The notes beneath the pieces are model-generated. The model worked only from the letters and a program-made list of their open reading frames with translations, was not told where the DNA came from and made no database searches. From positions 1 through 40,452 of the forward strand of contig JAUZPL010000038.1 of the NCBI GenBank assembly GCA_030705955.1: a stretch of DNA of 40,452 bases, read 5' to 3'. This DNA is from Bacillota bacterium (GTDB taxonomy: Bacteria; Bacillota; Bacilli; Bacillales; Cytobacillaceae). The translations under genes and the position numbers were made by a program. Shown here piece by piece: positions 33,995-40,452 of the stretch (its first letter is position 1; every line of letters starts with the position of its first letter).

Positions 33995-34024
33995 CTAAAA
34001 GGCGTAGAGTTCTACGCCTTTTAG
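33995..34024 (-). terminator. Strong hairpin between liaIH and liaFSR
   Basis: CTAAAAGGCGTAGA (33995-34008) and TCTACGCCTTTTAG (34011-34024): a 14-bp perfect inverted repeat with a 2-nt loop. T-rich arms make it a probable partial terminator that sets liaIH mRNA above liaFSR mRNA. Confidence 0.8.
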
Positions 34025-34076
34025 AATACCATGTTTTGGTCAAAGGTAAATATAGTATATTTAATTAATTGTCTTA

Positions 34077-34721
34077 TTAAATGGACTTGCTAAGTTCAAC
34101 TTTCGTGTCTTTTTCTAATTGAGCAATTTTGGCATCAATTGTACTGCGATAATAGTCACTGTTTACTTGTTGCTCAAGGCGATCTAAATAATTTTCAATT
34201 TCATGAAAACGTGAATAAGATTGATTTGAATAGGAACTTGTTTGTAACACTTGATCCATACGGTGATGTGCGCGTGTTACATTTTCTCTCCCCATTAGTT
34301 CCATACGGCGGATTTGCATTTCCTTTAGCTTATGCTTCATTTCCCCATATTTTCTTTCTAGCTCTTCAAGCTGATCTTTTGCTTGTGCAAGAGCCTTCGT
34401 TAAATGCTCAGCACGCTCAGAATATTGTCTTTTTTCTGCTAAAGCAAACTCATAAAGCGCTGTTTCTCCTGCCTTCAAAGCAATATCAGCTTGATGCTTT
34501 CTTTTTTCAGCTAATTCTAAAGCTTGATGAAGTTCCCTTGTAAATTCATCCTTTAACGTATATTGACGCTCCAGAAGTTTTCTTACTTTTTCTGTTTCCT
34601 GCTCGCATTGACGAAGATAATGATTTAGCATAGCAATTGGGTTTTGTATTTCCTTTTGATCAAGCGCTTCATGTAAATCAGCAGAAATTGCATTTTTAAT
34701 TCTTGTAAATAGGTTTGTCAT
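34077..34721 (-). CDS. liaH: PspA/IM30 family phage-shock protein LiaH
   Basis: A 214-aa coiled-coil ESCRT-III-like protein (LFTRIKNAISADLHEALDQKEIQNPIAMLNHYLRQCEQETEKVRKLLERQ, then long heptad helices). It forms large rings and is recruited to stressed membrane by LiaI. Length is typical. GGAGAG lies before the ATG. It follows liaI by 16 bp on the same strand, the usual strongly LiaR-induced pair. Confidence is high because both flanking gene types fit. Confidence 0.94.
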   Translation of the reverse strand: MTNLFTRIKNAISADLHEALDQKEIQNPIAMLNHYLRQCEQETEKVRKLLERQYTLKDEFTRELHQALELAEKRKHQADIALKAGETALYEFALAEKRQYSERAEHLTKALAQAKDQLEELERKYGEMKHKLKEMQIRRMELMGRENVTRAHHRMDQVLQTSSYSNQSYSRFHEIENYLDRLEQQVNSDYYRSTIDAKIAQLEKDTKVELSKSI

Positions 34722-34737
34722 GAATATCTCTCCTCTT

Positions 34738-35085
34738 TTAATAATTTTTCAAATCATTCCACTGTTTTTCAAAATTAACGAATGGATCTGTTTCATCTTT
34801 CACCTGCTTGTGTTTATCCTCATTCCATTTTTTATAAACTAGGTATAGAACATATGCTGCCCCAACCCCAATAAGGGAAGGAATGTTGTGCATAGAAGCC
34901 ATTATTACGATAAAACCGAGGATAGCTAACCCGATTTTCTTTTTCTTTGAATCAGCCTTTAAAAACTGTTTTAAAATAAAATATAAAACAACCAGGCTTA
35001 GCATAAGACCTACAATCGGCCCAATAGTTGAAAATAAGATCATCGAAGCAATTCCCCCGACAACAAGTAAACCAAACTTTTTCAT
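34738..35085 (-). CDS. liaI: LiaI-like small membrane protein
   Basis: 115 aa from the ATG at 35085, after AGGAGG at about seven bases (an upstream in-frame start has no site). Two pairs of hydrophobic helices (FGLLVVGGIASMILFSTIGPIVGLMLSLVVLYFILKQF and IGLAILGFIVIMASMHNIPSLIGVGAAYVLYLVYKKW) are followed by a charged tail. In B. subtilis LiaI anchors LiaH to the membrane. Here the gene is assigned from position as first gene before liaH and from its membrane topology. Its upstream region should hold the LiaR-controlled promoter; I could not identify the operator with confidence. Confidence 0.82.
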   Translation of the reverse strand: MKKFGLLVVGGIASMILFSTIGPIVGLMLSLVVLYFILKQFLKADSKKKKIGLAILGFIVIMASMHNIPSLIGVGAAYVLYLVYKKWNEDKHKQVKDETDPFVNFEKQWNDLKNY

Positions 35086-35187
35086 TTTTGTTTCCTCCTT
35101 TCTTGATCTTGATATCATCTTACCTTTATTCCATTTTTCTTATAACGAGCTTAAGCTGGATTTTCATATCAGCCTCAAGACGTAGAA

Positions 35188-35215
35188 AGGGTCAGCCCTA
35201 CTCGGACTGACCCTT
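35188..35215 (-). terminator. Terminator of the LysM-CAP gene
   Basis: AAGGGTCAG (35188-35196) and CTGACCCTT (35207-35215), a 9-bp perfect stem, then TC on the minus strand. It separates this gene from the liaI promoter region. The T tract is short. Confidence 0.7.
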
Positions 35216-35224
35216 GCCTTTTCC

Positions 35225-35839
35225 TTATTGAGATATAAACATTTGTGACCAATAATAGCGTTGTGAACCACCTTGAGCAAATCCTACACCAATTTGTGTA
35301 TAGTTGGTGCTCAATATATTGGCACGATGACCAGGACTATTCATCCAGGCATTTACCACTTCCTGCGCAGTGGCTTGACCAGCCGCAATATTTTCACCTG
35401 CGTAACGATAGGAAATACCAAAATTCTTCATCATTGTAAATGGATCCCCATAAGTTGGGCTTGTATGAGAAAAATAGTTTTTATCTCTCATATCCATGGC
35501 TTTGTACCTTGCCACCCTTGAAAGCTCCCAATTTGGGCTGAGTGCCTTCAATCCATATTTAGCGCGCTGCTGGTTTGTCAATTGAATCACTTGGTTTTCA
35601 ATACTTTTCGTTGCACTTAGATCAGGTATAGTTACTTTTTCTCCAGGATAGATTAAAGCTGGGTTTTTAAACTGCGGGTTTGCTTGAATAATTTCTGATA
35701 AGCCTACCTGAAACCGAACAGCAATTTTCCAAAGCGAATCTCCCGGCTGAACAGTGTATATTTGCTGGGCAAAGGAAACGTTTGGAATAGTCAACAGTGA
35801 AAATAGAAACATAAGGCAAATGAGTATGGTTTTTTTCAT
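35225..35839 (-). CDS. Secreted LysM plus CAP/SCP domain protein (YkwD-like)
   Basis: A 204-aa exported protein: signal peptide (KKTILICLMFLFSLLTIPNVSFAQ), one LysM peptidoglycan-binding repeat (residues about 27-72, YTVQPGDSLWKIAVRFQVGLSEIIQANP ... YPGEKVTIP), and a CAP domain (residues about 82-204, LTNQQRAKYGLKALSPNWELSRVARYKAMDM ... HTSPTYGDPF ... GENIAAGQ ... WMNSPGHRANIL). The CAP cavity residues His, Glu and His are present. GGAGG lies before the ATG. Similar to Bacillus YkwD and to LysM-CAP spore-associated proteins. Probably wall-bound; enzymatic role unknown. Confidence 0.9.
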   Translation of the reverse strand: MKKTILICLMFLFSLLTIPNVSFAQQIYTVQPGDSLWKIAVRFQVGLSEIIQANPQFKNPALIYPGEKVTIPDLSATKSIENQVIQLTNQQRAKYGLKALSPNWELSRVARYKAMDMRDKNYFSHTSPTYGDPFTMMKNFGISYRYAGENIAAGQATAQEVVNAWMNSPGHRANILSTNYTQIGVGFAQGGSQRYYWSQMFISQ

Positions 35840-35944
35840 TTTTTCGCCTCCTCCGACTATATATTCTTTCTTAAAGGCTCAAAATATACGGGGAAAAATA
35901 AATAATTCATTATTAGGAGAACCTAGGCTTTGGAGGGATTTAGG

Positions 35945-36325
35945 ATGAATCACATTTCGTGGCTGACTTATATAATGTTAATTTTAGCTAGCTATCGTTT
36001 AACACATCTAATTGTGTTTGATAAGATTACAGAATTTATCCGCAAGCCATTCATCAAAAAGGTTATGGTAGAAACAGAAGATGGGCCAAAACCAAAAGAA
36101 GTTCCAAAGTCTTTATTTGGATATTTGCTTAAATGCTATTGGTGTGCAGGTGTTTGGAGCGCCATTTTTATTGGAACTTGTTACTTACTTTTTCCAAAAG
36201 GTACATTCGTCTTTATTTTAATTTTTTCAATTGCGGGTGGACAATCCATTCTTGAAACATTTGTTGGGGTCAATATAAAGAAAGTGGATTATTATTCTGA
36301 ACAGAAAAAAAGGATTAATGAATAA
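35945..36325 (+). CDS. DUF1360 family membrane protein
   Basis: A 126-aa protein from the ATG at 35945, eight bases after GGAGG. It has an N-terminal helix (WLTYIMLILASYRLTHLIVFDKITEF), a cytoplasmic segment, and the family motif LLKCYWCAGVWSAIFIG, whose two cysteines lie at the membrane edge, then a third helix (FVFILIFSIAGGQSILETFVG). DUF1360 proteins in Bacillus are sporulation-associated by reputation; function is unknown. It lies 48 bp before yhfW on the same strand and may be co-transcribed with it. Confidence 0.8.
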   Translation: MNHISWLTYIMLILASYRLTHLIVFDKITEFIRKPFIKKVMVETEDGPKPKEVPKSLFGYLLKCYWCAGVWSAIFIGTCYLLFPKGTFVFILIFSIAGGQSILETFVGVNIKKVDYYSEQKKRINE

Positions 36326-36373
36326 CCTATCTTTGGAAAAAATAGAAAGTAAATAATATTGGGAGGAACAAAT

Positions 36374-37894
36374 ATGAGCTTTTCTGAAAAAGCACCACAA
36401 TTCCCCAAAACCTACTGGAGAGAAATCGAGTTACCATCATTTAATAAGCTTGATAGGGATTTAAATGTGGATGTTGCCATTGTCGGAGCAGGAATTACAG
36501 GGATTACAGCTGCATACTTATTGTCAAAGCAAGGATTTAAGGTAGCAATTCTTGAAGCTGGTAGTGTTTTAAATGGGACTACCGGACATACAACTGCAAA
36601 GATTACAGCCCAACACGGTCTTCTTTATGACGAATTTATCCAACACCTGGGTGAAGAAAAGGCTAAGCTTTACTATGAATCACATATACGCGCTATGGAA
36701 TTTATTAAAAAAACGGGAATTAACTGTGATTTAAGTGAAGAAGATGCCTATGTTTATGCAACAACAGATGAATATGCAGATAAGATTAAAACGGAATGGG
36801 AGGCTTATCAAAAGCTTGGAATCCCCGGGGACTTTGTTAATAGTATTACATTCGATATTCCAATTAAAGCAGCGCTTTCTATGCATGGGCAAGCACAATA
36901 TCACCCACTCAAATTCTTAAAAGGATTACTTGAAGATGCTATCCAATCAGGATGTACGATATACGAAAATACGACGGCTAACGATATGGAAGAGGAAGAA
37001 TCTGAGGAACCTACTATCATTACAAATGATGGTTTTCGAGTGAAGTGCAAATTTGTAATTGTAGCTTCTCATTATCCTTTTTGCAATATTCCCGGCTTTT
37101 ATTTTGCAAGGATGTATGCAGAACGGTCATATGCTATTGGAATAAAAACAGATAAAGAATATCCTGGAGGCATGTACATCAGTGTAGACGATCCCATCAG
37201 GTCCATACGTTATACTCCTACAGAAGACGGGAACCTTATCATTATTGGTGGAGAAAAACATAAAACAGGCCAAGGCCCTGACACATTATCTCATTACGAG
37301 GCACTTGCGAAATTTGCAGAAGATATCTTTGGCATAAAGGAATATTCCTATCGTTGGTCTGCACAAGATTTAGTTACTCTTGATAAACTTCCCTTTATTG
37401 GCCCGTTTACAGAAAATAAACATCATGTTTTAGTAGCTACAGGATACAAAAAATGGGGGATGACCACTGGTATTTTGGCTGGTCATTTACTGACAGATTA
37501 TGTTTTAAATCGTGACAATCCATATATGGAGCTTTATTCACCCGCAAGGTTTCATGCTGATCCAGAATTAAGAAAATTGATTACCGCGAACGCAGATGTA
37601 GCCGGTCACTTACTTAAGGGCAAACTGGAATTTGTTCCAAAGGACACTGGTGATCTTGGAAATGGAGAGGGCTGTGTTGTGATGCATAACGGAAAACGGG
37701 CAGGTGCATATAAAGATGAAAATGGTAAGCTTTATATTGTGGATACCACCTGTACACACTTTGGCTGTGAGCTCGAGTGGAACCACGGAGAAAAAACATG
37801 GGATTGTCCATGTCATGGATCTCGTTTCTCATATGAAGGAGATGTTGTCGAAGGGCCAGCATTAAAACCTCTGGAAAATTTATCAAAAGAATAA
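36374..37894 (+). CDS. yhfW: FAD-dependent oxidoreductase with C-terminal Rieske domain (YhfW)
   Basis: 506 aa from the ATG at 36374, seven bases after GGGAGG. The N-terminus carries a DAO-type FAD fold (VDVAIVGAGITGITAAYLLSKQGFKVAILEA, then TTGHTTAKITAQHG). The C-terminal 85 residues are a Rieske [2Fe-2S] domain with both ligand pairs, CTHFGC (about 460) and CPCHGSRF (about 477). The layout equals B. subtilis YhfW, an oxidoreductase of unknown substrate. Electron transfer from FAD to the Rieske centre is implied. Terminator follows at once. Confidence 0.92.
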   Translation: MSFSEKAPQFPKTYWREIELPSFNKLDRDLNVDVAIVGAGITGITAAYLLSKQGFKVAILEAGSVLNGTTGHTTAKITAQHGLLYDEFIQHLGEEKAKLYYESHIRAMEFIKKTGINCDLSEEDAYVYATTDEYADKIKTEWEAYQKLGIPGDFVNSITFDIPIKAALSMHGQAQYHPLKFLKGLLEDAIQSGCTIYENTTANDMEEEESEEPTIITNDGFRVKCKFVIVASHYPFCNIPGFYFARMYAERSYAIGIKTDKEYPGGMYISVDDPIRSIRYTPTEDGNLIIIGGEKHKTGQGPDTLSHYEALAKFAEDIFGIKEYSYRWSAQDLVTLDKLPFIGPFTENKHHVLVATGYKKWGMTTGILAGHLLTDYVLNRDNPYMELYSPARFHADPELRKLITANADVAGHLLKGKLEFVPKDTGDLGNGEGCVVMHNGKRAGAYKDENGKLYIVDTTCTHFGCELEWNHGEKTWDCPCHGSRFSYEGDVVEGPALKPLENLSKE

Positions 37895-37903
37895 TTTTTG
37901 TTA

Positions 37904-37937
37904 AACGCTAACTTACATACAAGTTGGCGTTTTTTTG
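37904..37937 (+). terminator. Terminator of yhfW
   Basis: AACGCTAACTT (37904-37914) and AAGTTGGCGTT (37921-37931), with one G-T pair, then T7. Confidence 0.92.
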
Positions 37938-38024
37938 TTATCTATATGCCTTAATAAAAACGTTTTGACAGTTTTCGTAAACTTTGTTGGTTTTTTTCGC
38001 ATTACACCAACCCTATCTGAGATT

Positions 38025-38060
38025 TATCAGTGAAAATAGAAAGGATATCAGCGAAAACAA
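38025..38060 (+). repeat. Two-copy motif at 21-bp spacing in the yhfW downstream gap
   Basis: TATCAGTGAAAA (38025) recurs as TATCAGCGAAAA (38046) exactly 21 bp later. The spacing equals that of the terminal arrays, but the motif is different. Nothing else in 37938-38110 is recognisable. Confidence 0.45.
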
Positions 38061-38111
38061 TACTTCATCGAAAGCAACAATCTTTTTAGAAAAAAACCTT
38101 TTCAAAAGAAT

Positions 38112-38133
38112 AGCCCCCTTTATTAAGGAGGCC
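38112..38133 (-). terminator. Terminator of the 43-aa gene
   Basis: On the minus strand GCCTCCTT (38125-38132) pairs with AAGGGGGC (38113-38120) through one G-U wobble, then TATTCTTTTG. Directional for the minus strand. Confidence 0.65.
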
Positions 38134-38139
38134 TTAAAT

Positions 38140-38271
38140 TTATTTATCTTTCGGACGATTCCGTTTTAAGTCTTCGCCTGTTTCAAATTCAACAAGTTCA
38201 GAGCTTGTTTTTCCCTTTTTCGCATTGTTATTACGCTGCGCATTCTGATTTCCGAGCTTTGTTTTACCCAA
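38140..38271 (-). CDS. Small hydrophilic protein, 43 aa
   Basis: The minus strand frame ends at TAA 38140 and encodes GKTKLGNQNAQRNNNAKKGK followed by SSELVEFETGEDLKRNRPK. AAAGGAG is nine bases before a TTG at 38271; an ATG three codons upstream touches the same AAAGGAG with no spacing, so the TTG is preferred. Composition (Asn, Lys, Gln, no hydrophobic span) resembles small spore proteins of Bacillus, but I cannot name the family. A minus-strand hairpin lies directly after the stop. Confidence 0.68.
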   Translation of the reverse strand: MGKTKLGNQNAQRNNNAKKGKTSSELVEFETGEDLKRNRPKDK

Positions 38272-38402
38272 TTCGCCCATCTCCTTTACATAAAATCAAA
38301 GATAGTATGATTAAAAAGGGGAGAACTTATTCTATCTTAATGAATAGGAGAACAACTGCTCAAGCGGCTTTTTGGTTTCACTTCATTTAGGCTGGGCATT
38401 TA

Positions 38403-39527
38403 TTATCGAATCTCTTCAGAAATTTGTCCCTTATAAAAGGATCTTTTATAAAGAGGAAGATTTAATTGTTTACAGTAATTTTTTAATTCTCTTTCTTCAC
38501 GTTCTGTTACTAATGAAATGACTGTTCCGTTTGCACCCATTCTGCCTGTTCGGCCAGAGCGATGAACATATTGAGATATATCCTTTGGGAAATCTAAATG
38601 AACAACATGTGAGACCCCTTGAATATCAAGCCCTCTTGCAGCCACATCTGTTGAAATGAGCATCTTTAATTTCCCATCCCTGAATGCTTTAAGAGCAGTT
38701 TGGCGCTCTAATTTATTTAATTCACTATGAAGCAGACCGACTGCCAAGTCTTTATAATTTAATTTTGCCGCAGCTACAGAAATTTCTGAGATATCATTAA
38801 TAAAAGCAAGGGCTTTTATCCCCTCTAAGCGGGCAATTTTTTCAAGAAGTTTTACTTTCTCTCTCTGCTCACTTAAAAAATAGATATGTTCAACTTTCCC
38901 TTCAGAAATGGTTTCATCCTTTTGGATCCTGATAACCTCTGCTTCTTTGGTCATTTCTTTTGCTATTTGTTCAGTTTCTTTTTTTAATGTAGCTGAAAAG
39001 AAAAGAACCTGGCGATCTTGAAGTGTCGATTTAATAATATTTTTAATTGTATTTACATGTTCTGATGTTAAAAGCTGGTCTGCTTCATCAAGAACAAGCA
39101 TTTTGACCTCATGCATTTTGACTTTTTTTTGTTTAATTAACTCTAATAGACGTCCAGGTGTAGCAAAAATAATCTGTGGCCGTTTTTTTAATTTTTCTAA
39201 CTGTCTCTTCAGATTCGCTCCGCCAATAAAAGATGCACCGCGAATACCGCTTCCTTCTGCCCATTTTTGAAATTCTTGATAAACCTGCATGACTAATTCC
39301 TGTGAAGAAGCCAAAATGACAGCCTGAATAGATTGGTTTTCAAGATCAATCTTATTTAAAACAGGCAATAAGTAAGCAAGGGTCTTTCCTGTCCCTGTAG
39401 GGGATTCTGCAATTAAATCTGTTCCCTCCAAAATAATAGGGATTGCTGTATTTTGAATAGAAGTTGGGGTTTCAAATCCTGACTTTCCCCAAGCTTCCTT
39501 TAGAAATGACTTTACGTTTTCCAACAT
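38403..39527 (-). CDS. yfmL: DEAD-box RNA helicase YfmL
   Basis: ATP-dependent RNA helicase, 374 aa, near the minimal two-domain core without a C-terminal RNA-binding extension. Motifs in order: a Q-motif-like FETPTSIQNTAIP, Walker A SPTGTGKT, ATPGRL, DEAD box VLDEADQL, SAT, ISTDVAARGLDIQ and HRSGRTGR. The short length matches B. subtilis YfmL, implicated in ribosome assembly and growth in the cold. AAAGGAG precedes the ATG. Monocistronic; no terminator is evident at its 3' end. Confidence 0.9.
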   Translation of the reverse strand: MLENVKSFLKEAWGKSGFETPTSIQNTAIPIILEGTDLIAESPTGTGKTLAYLLPVLNKIDLENQSIQAVILASSQELVMQVYQEFQKWAEGSGIRGASFIGGANLKRQLEKLKKRPQIIFATPGRLLELIKQKKVKMHEVKMLVLDEADQLLTSEHVNTIKNIIKSTLQDRQVLFFSATLKKETEQIAKEMTKEAEVIRIQKDETISEGKVEHIYFLSEQREKVKLLEKIARLEGIKALAFINDISEISVAAAKLNYKDLAVGLLHSELNKLERQTALKAFRDGKLKMLISTDVAARGLDIQGVSHVVHLDFPKDISQYVHRSGRTGRMGANGTVISLVTEREERELKNYCKQLNLPLYKRSFYKGQISEEIR

Positions 39528-39619
39528 ACGGACTCCTTTTTCAACATCGTTTTTCTTATTATTCGTGATAACATTCGTACTGATACTAACTGAATTCCCT
39601 TTTGGTGTCCAGTTTCAAT

Positions 39620-39928
39620 TTACAAAAAGTGATTTGATAAATCCAAATAATAGAAGATGAGTGCTAAATGATATAAAAGAATTCCTAAATAAAGCGTACA
39701 GCAAGAGGTTAACAAAACTTTGGTTTTTCCAGTTAAGGGACGTAGATAAAGGATACCTATTAGAATCAGTGGAAGTAGAATTTTAACGAGGTAAAATAAT
39801 AACCAGCTTTTGTAAATAACGATATTCATAAACGGGTTCATTTCACTGATTTTTCCAAGTGAAATCCCAAGATGAGTCAGAAGAGCATCTAAAAGACCAG
39901 CAAACAACAAAAATAGACCAGCTTTCAT
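39620..39928 (-). CDS. DUF5658-like small membrane protein
   Basis: 102 aa from the ATG at 39928, with three or four membrane helices (KAGLFLLFAGLLDALLTHLG; a second around SWLLFYLVKILLPLILIGILYL; a last pair). The signature D..LTHLGISLGKISEMNPFM is the D-T-G-E-NP pattern of DUF5658. The longer frame to 40015 is rejected because its first 29 codons are repeat-array sequence. The ribosome binding site is CGGGGGGATTTT, whose AAACGGGG part is continuous with a repeat monomer, so the array forms the entire upstream region. Function unknown. Confidence 0.75.
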   Translation of the reverse strand: MKAGLFLLFAGLLDALLTHLGISLGKISEMNPFMNIVIYKSWLLFYLVKILLPLILIGILYLRPLTGKTKVLLTSCCTLYLGILLYHLALIFYYLDLSNHFL

Positions 39929-39933
39929 AAAAT

Positions 39934-40452
39934 CCCCCCGTTTGCTACACAAAACTTGGCGTTCGCTACATAAAACTTGTTCTTCTCTACACAGATCCAC
40001 CGCTTCGCTACACAAACCATTTTTCGCTACACAAACTACCTCGTTTGCTACACAGGACTAGGTGTTTGCTACACAAAACTTGTTCTTCTCTACACAGATC
40101 CACCGCTTCACTTCACAAGCTATTTTTTGCTACACAAACTACCTCGTTTGCTACACTGGACTAGGTGTTTGCTACATAAAACTTGTTCTTCTCTACACAG
40201 ATTCACCGCTTCGCTACACAAACCATTTTTCGCTACACATACTGCCCTGTTTGCTACACAAAACTTGGCTTTCTCTACATAAAAATGGCTCTTCTCTACA
40301 CAGATCCACTGCTTCACTACACAAGCTATTTTTTGCTACACAAACTACCTCGTTTGCTACACAGGACTAGGTGTTTGCTACATAAAACTTGTTCTTCTCT
40401 ACACAGATCCACCGCTTCACTACACAAACCATTTATCGCTACACATACTGCC
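39934..40452 (+). repeat. Right phased repeat array, same family and orientation
   Basis: 25 cores start at 39945, 39966, 39987, 40008, 40027, 40048 and so on to 40439. The steps are exactly 21, 21, 21, 19, 21 without exception, so four full 103-bp units and most of a fifth fit before the window ends. Monomer order and the core-spacer pairing (CTACATAA before AACTTGTTCTTCT, CTACACAG before ATCCACCGCTTC) match the left array. Spacer variants differ slightly, e.g. GACTAGGTGTTTG and AACTTGTTCTTCT here against GACTAGGTGTTCG and AACTGGTTCTTCT on the left. It begins directly at the ribosome binding site of the DUF5658-like gene. Confidence 0.97.

Noticed and set aside
34139-34543. 134-aa frame antisense to liaH
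   Set aside because: Shadow frame of the coiled-coil gene; composition follows from the antisense of charged codons.
39977-40370. Coding sequences in the right array, and a longer N-terminus for the DUF5658-like protein
   Set aside because: Same repeat artefact; the true start at 39928 has its own GGGGGG ribosome binding site.
1-40452. A 39-kb composite mobile element bounded by the arrays
   Set aside because: The arrays are direct, not inverted, with no transposase or integrase, and the interior is conserved chromosomal gene content.

Overview
The window looks like chromosomal core sequence of a low-GC, endospore-forming, motile Firmicute of the Bacillaceae (Bacillus sensu lato). The evidence is AAAGGAGG-type ribosome binding sites, frequent TTG and GTG starts, sigma-A promoters, rho-independent terminators, a complete LiaIH-LiaFSR cell-envelope stress module, stator genes motAB, a preQ1-I riboswitch, and gene order familiar from B. 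subtilis (yfkD-chaA/yfkE-yfkF, then yfkH, a yfkI-like gene and yfkK, then a mapB/yflG-like gene, with yfmL further on). I cannot name the genus. There is no integrase, transposase, phage gene or tRNA in the window.

Layout. Bases 1-1285 and 39934-40452 are two arrays, in the same orientation, of one unusual intergenic repeat. An 8-bp core (CTACACAA and close variants) recurs every 21 bp, with one 19-bp step in each 103-bp higher-order unit made of five distinguishable monomers. Both arrays run off the window. Between them lie: class I fumarase, an SE1561-family protein, YfkD and the ChaA Ca2+/H+ antiporter, with a promoter-to-terminator non-coding transcription unit between the last two (4.3-4.5 kb); MFS transporter YfkF and a ZosA-like P-type ATPase; the yfkI-yfkH operon; yfkK; methionine aminopeptidase; the pseudouridine catabolism pair psuK-psuG; motAB; a LysR regulator divergent from a YeiH-type exporter; DUF1992; histidine ammonia-lyase with a terminator in its leader; topoisomerase III; an MFS transporter; aminopeptidase AmpS; a HesB-like protein; riboswitch-controlled queF; mscL; a Bax-inhibitor-like channel; a patatin phospholipase translationally packed against a gene of unknown function; a flippase; liaIH-liaFSR; a LysM-CAP protein; a DUF1360 protein; a Rieske oxidoreductase (YhfW); DEAD-box helicase YfmL; and a DUF5658 protein whose ribosome binding site abuts the right-hand array.

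Several genes too short for routine calling are also present: 34 aa at 9040-9144, 51 aa at 18058-18213, a 38-aa membrane peptide at 23664-23780, and 43 aa at 38140-38271. Each has a credible ribosome binding site and most have an adjoining terminator.

Functional themes are envelope stress and cell surface (Lia, LysM-CAP, flippase, MscL, YetJ), ion and metal transport (ChaA, ZosA-like), nucleoside and tRNA-base metabolism (PsuKG, QueF) and motility (MotAB). The least explained material is the phased repeat family, the 4.3-kb non-coding transcript, the patatin plus partner operon, and the hutH leader.
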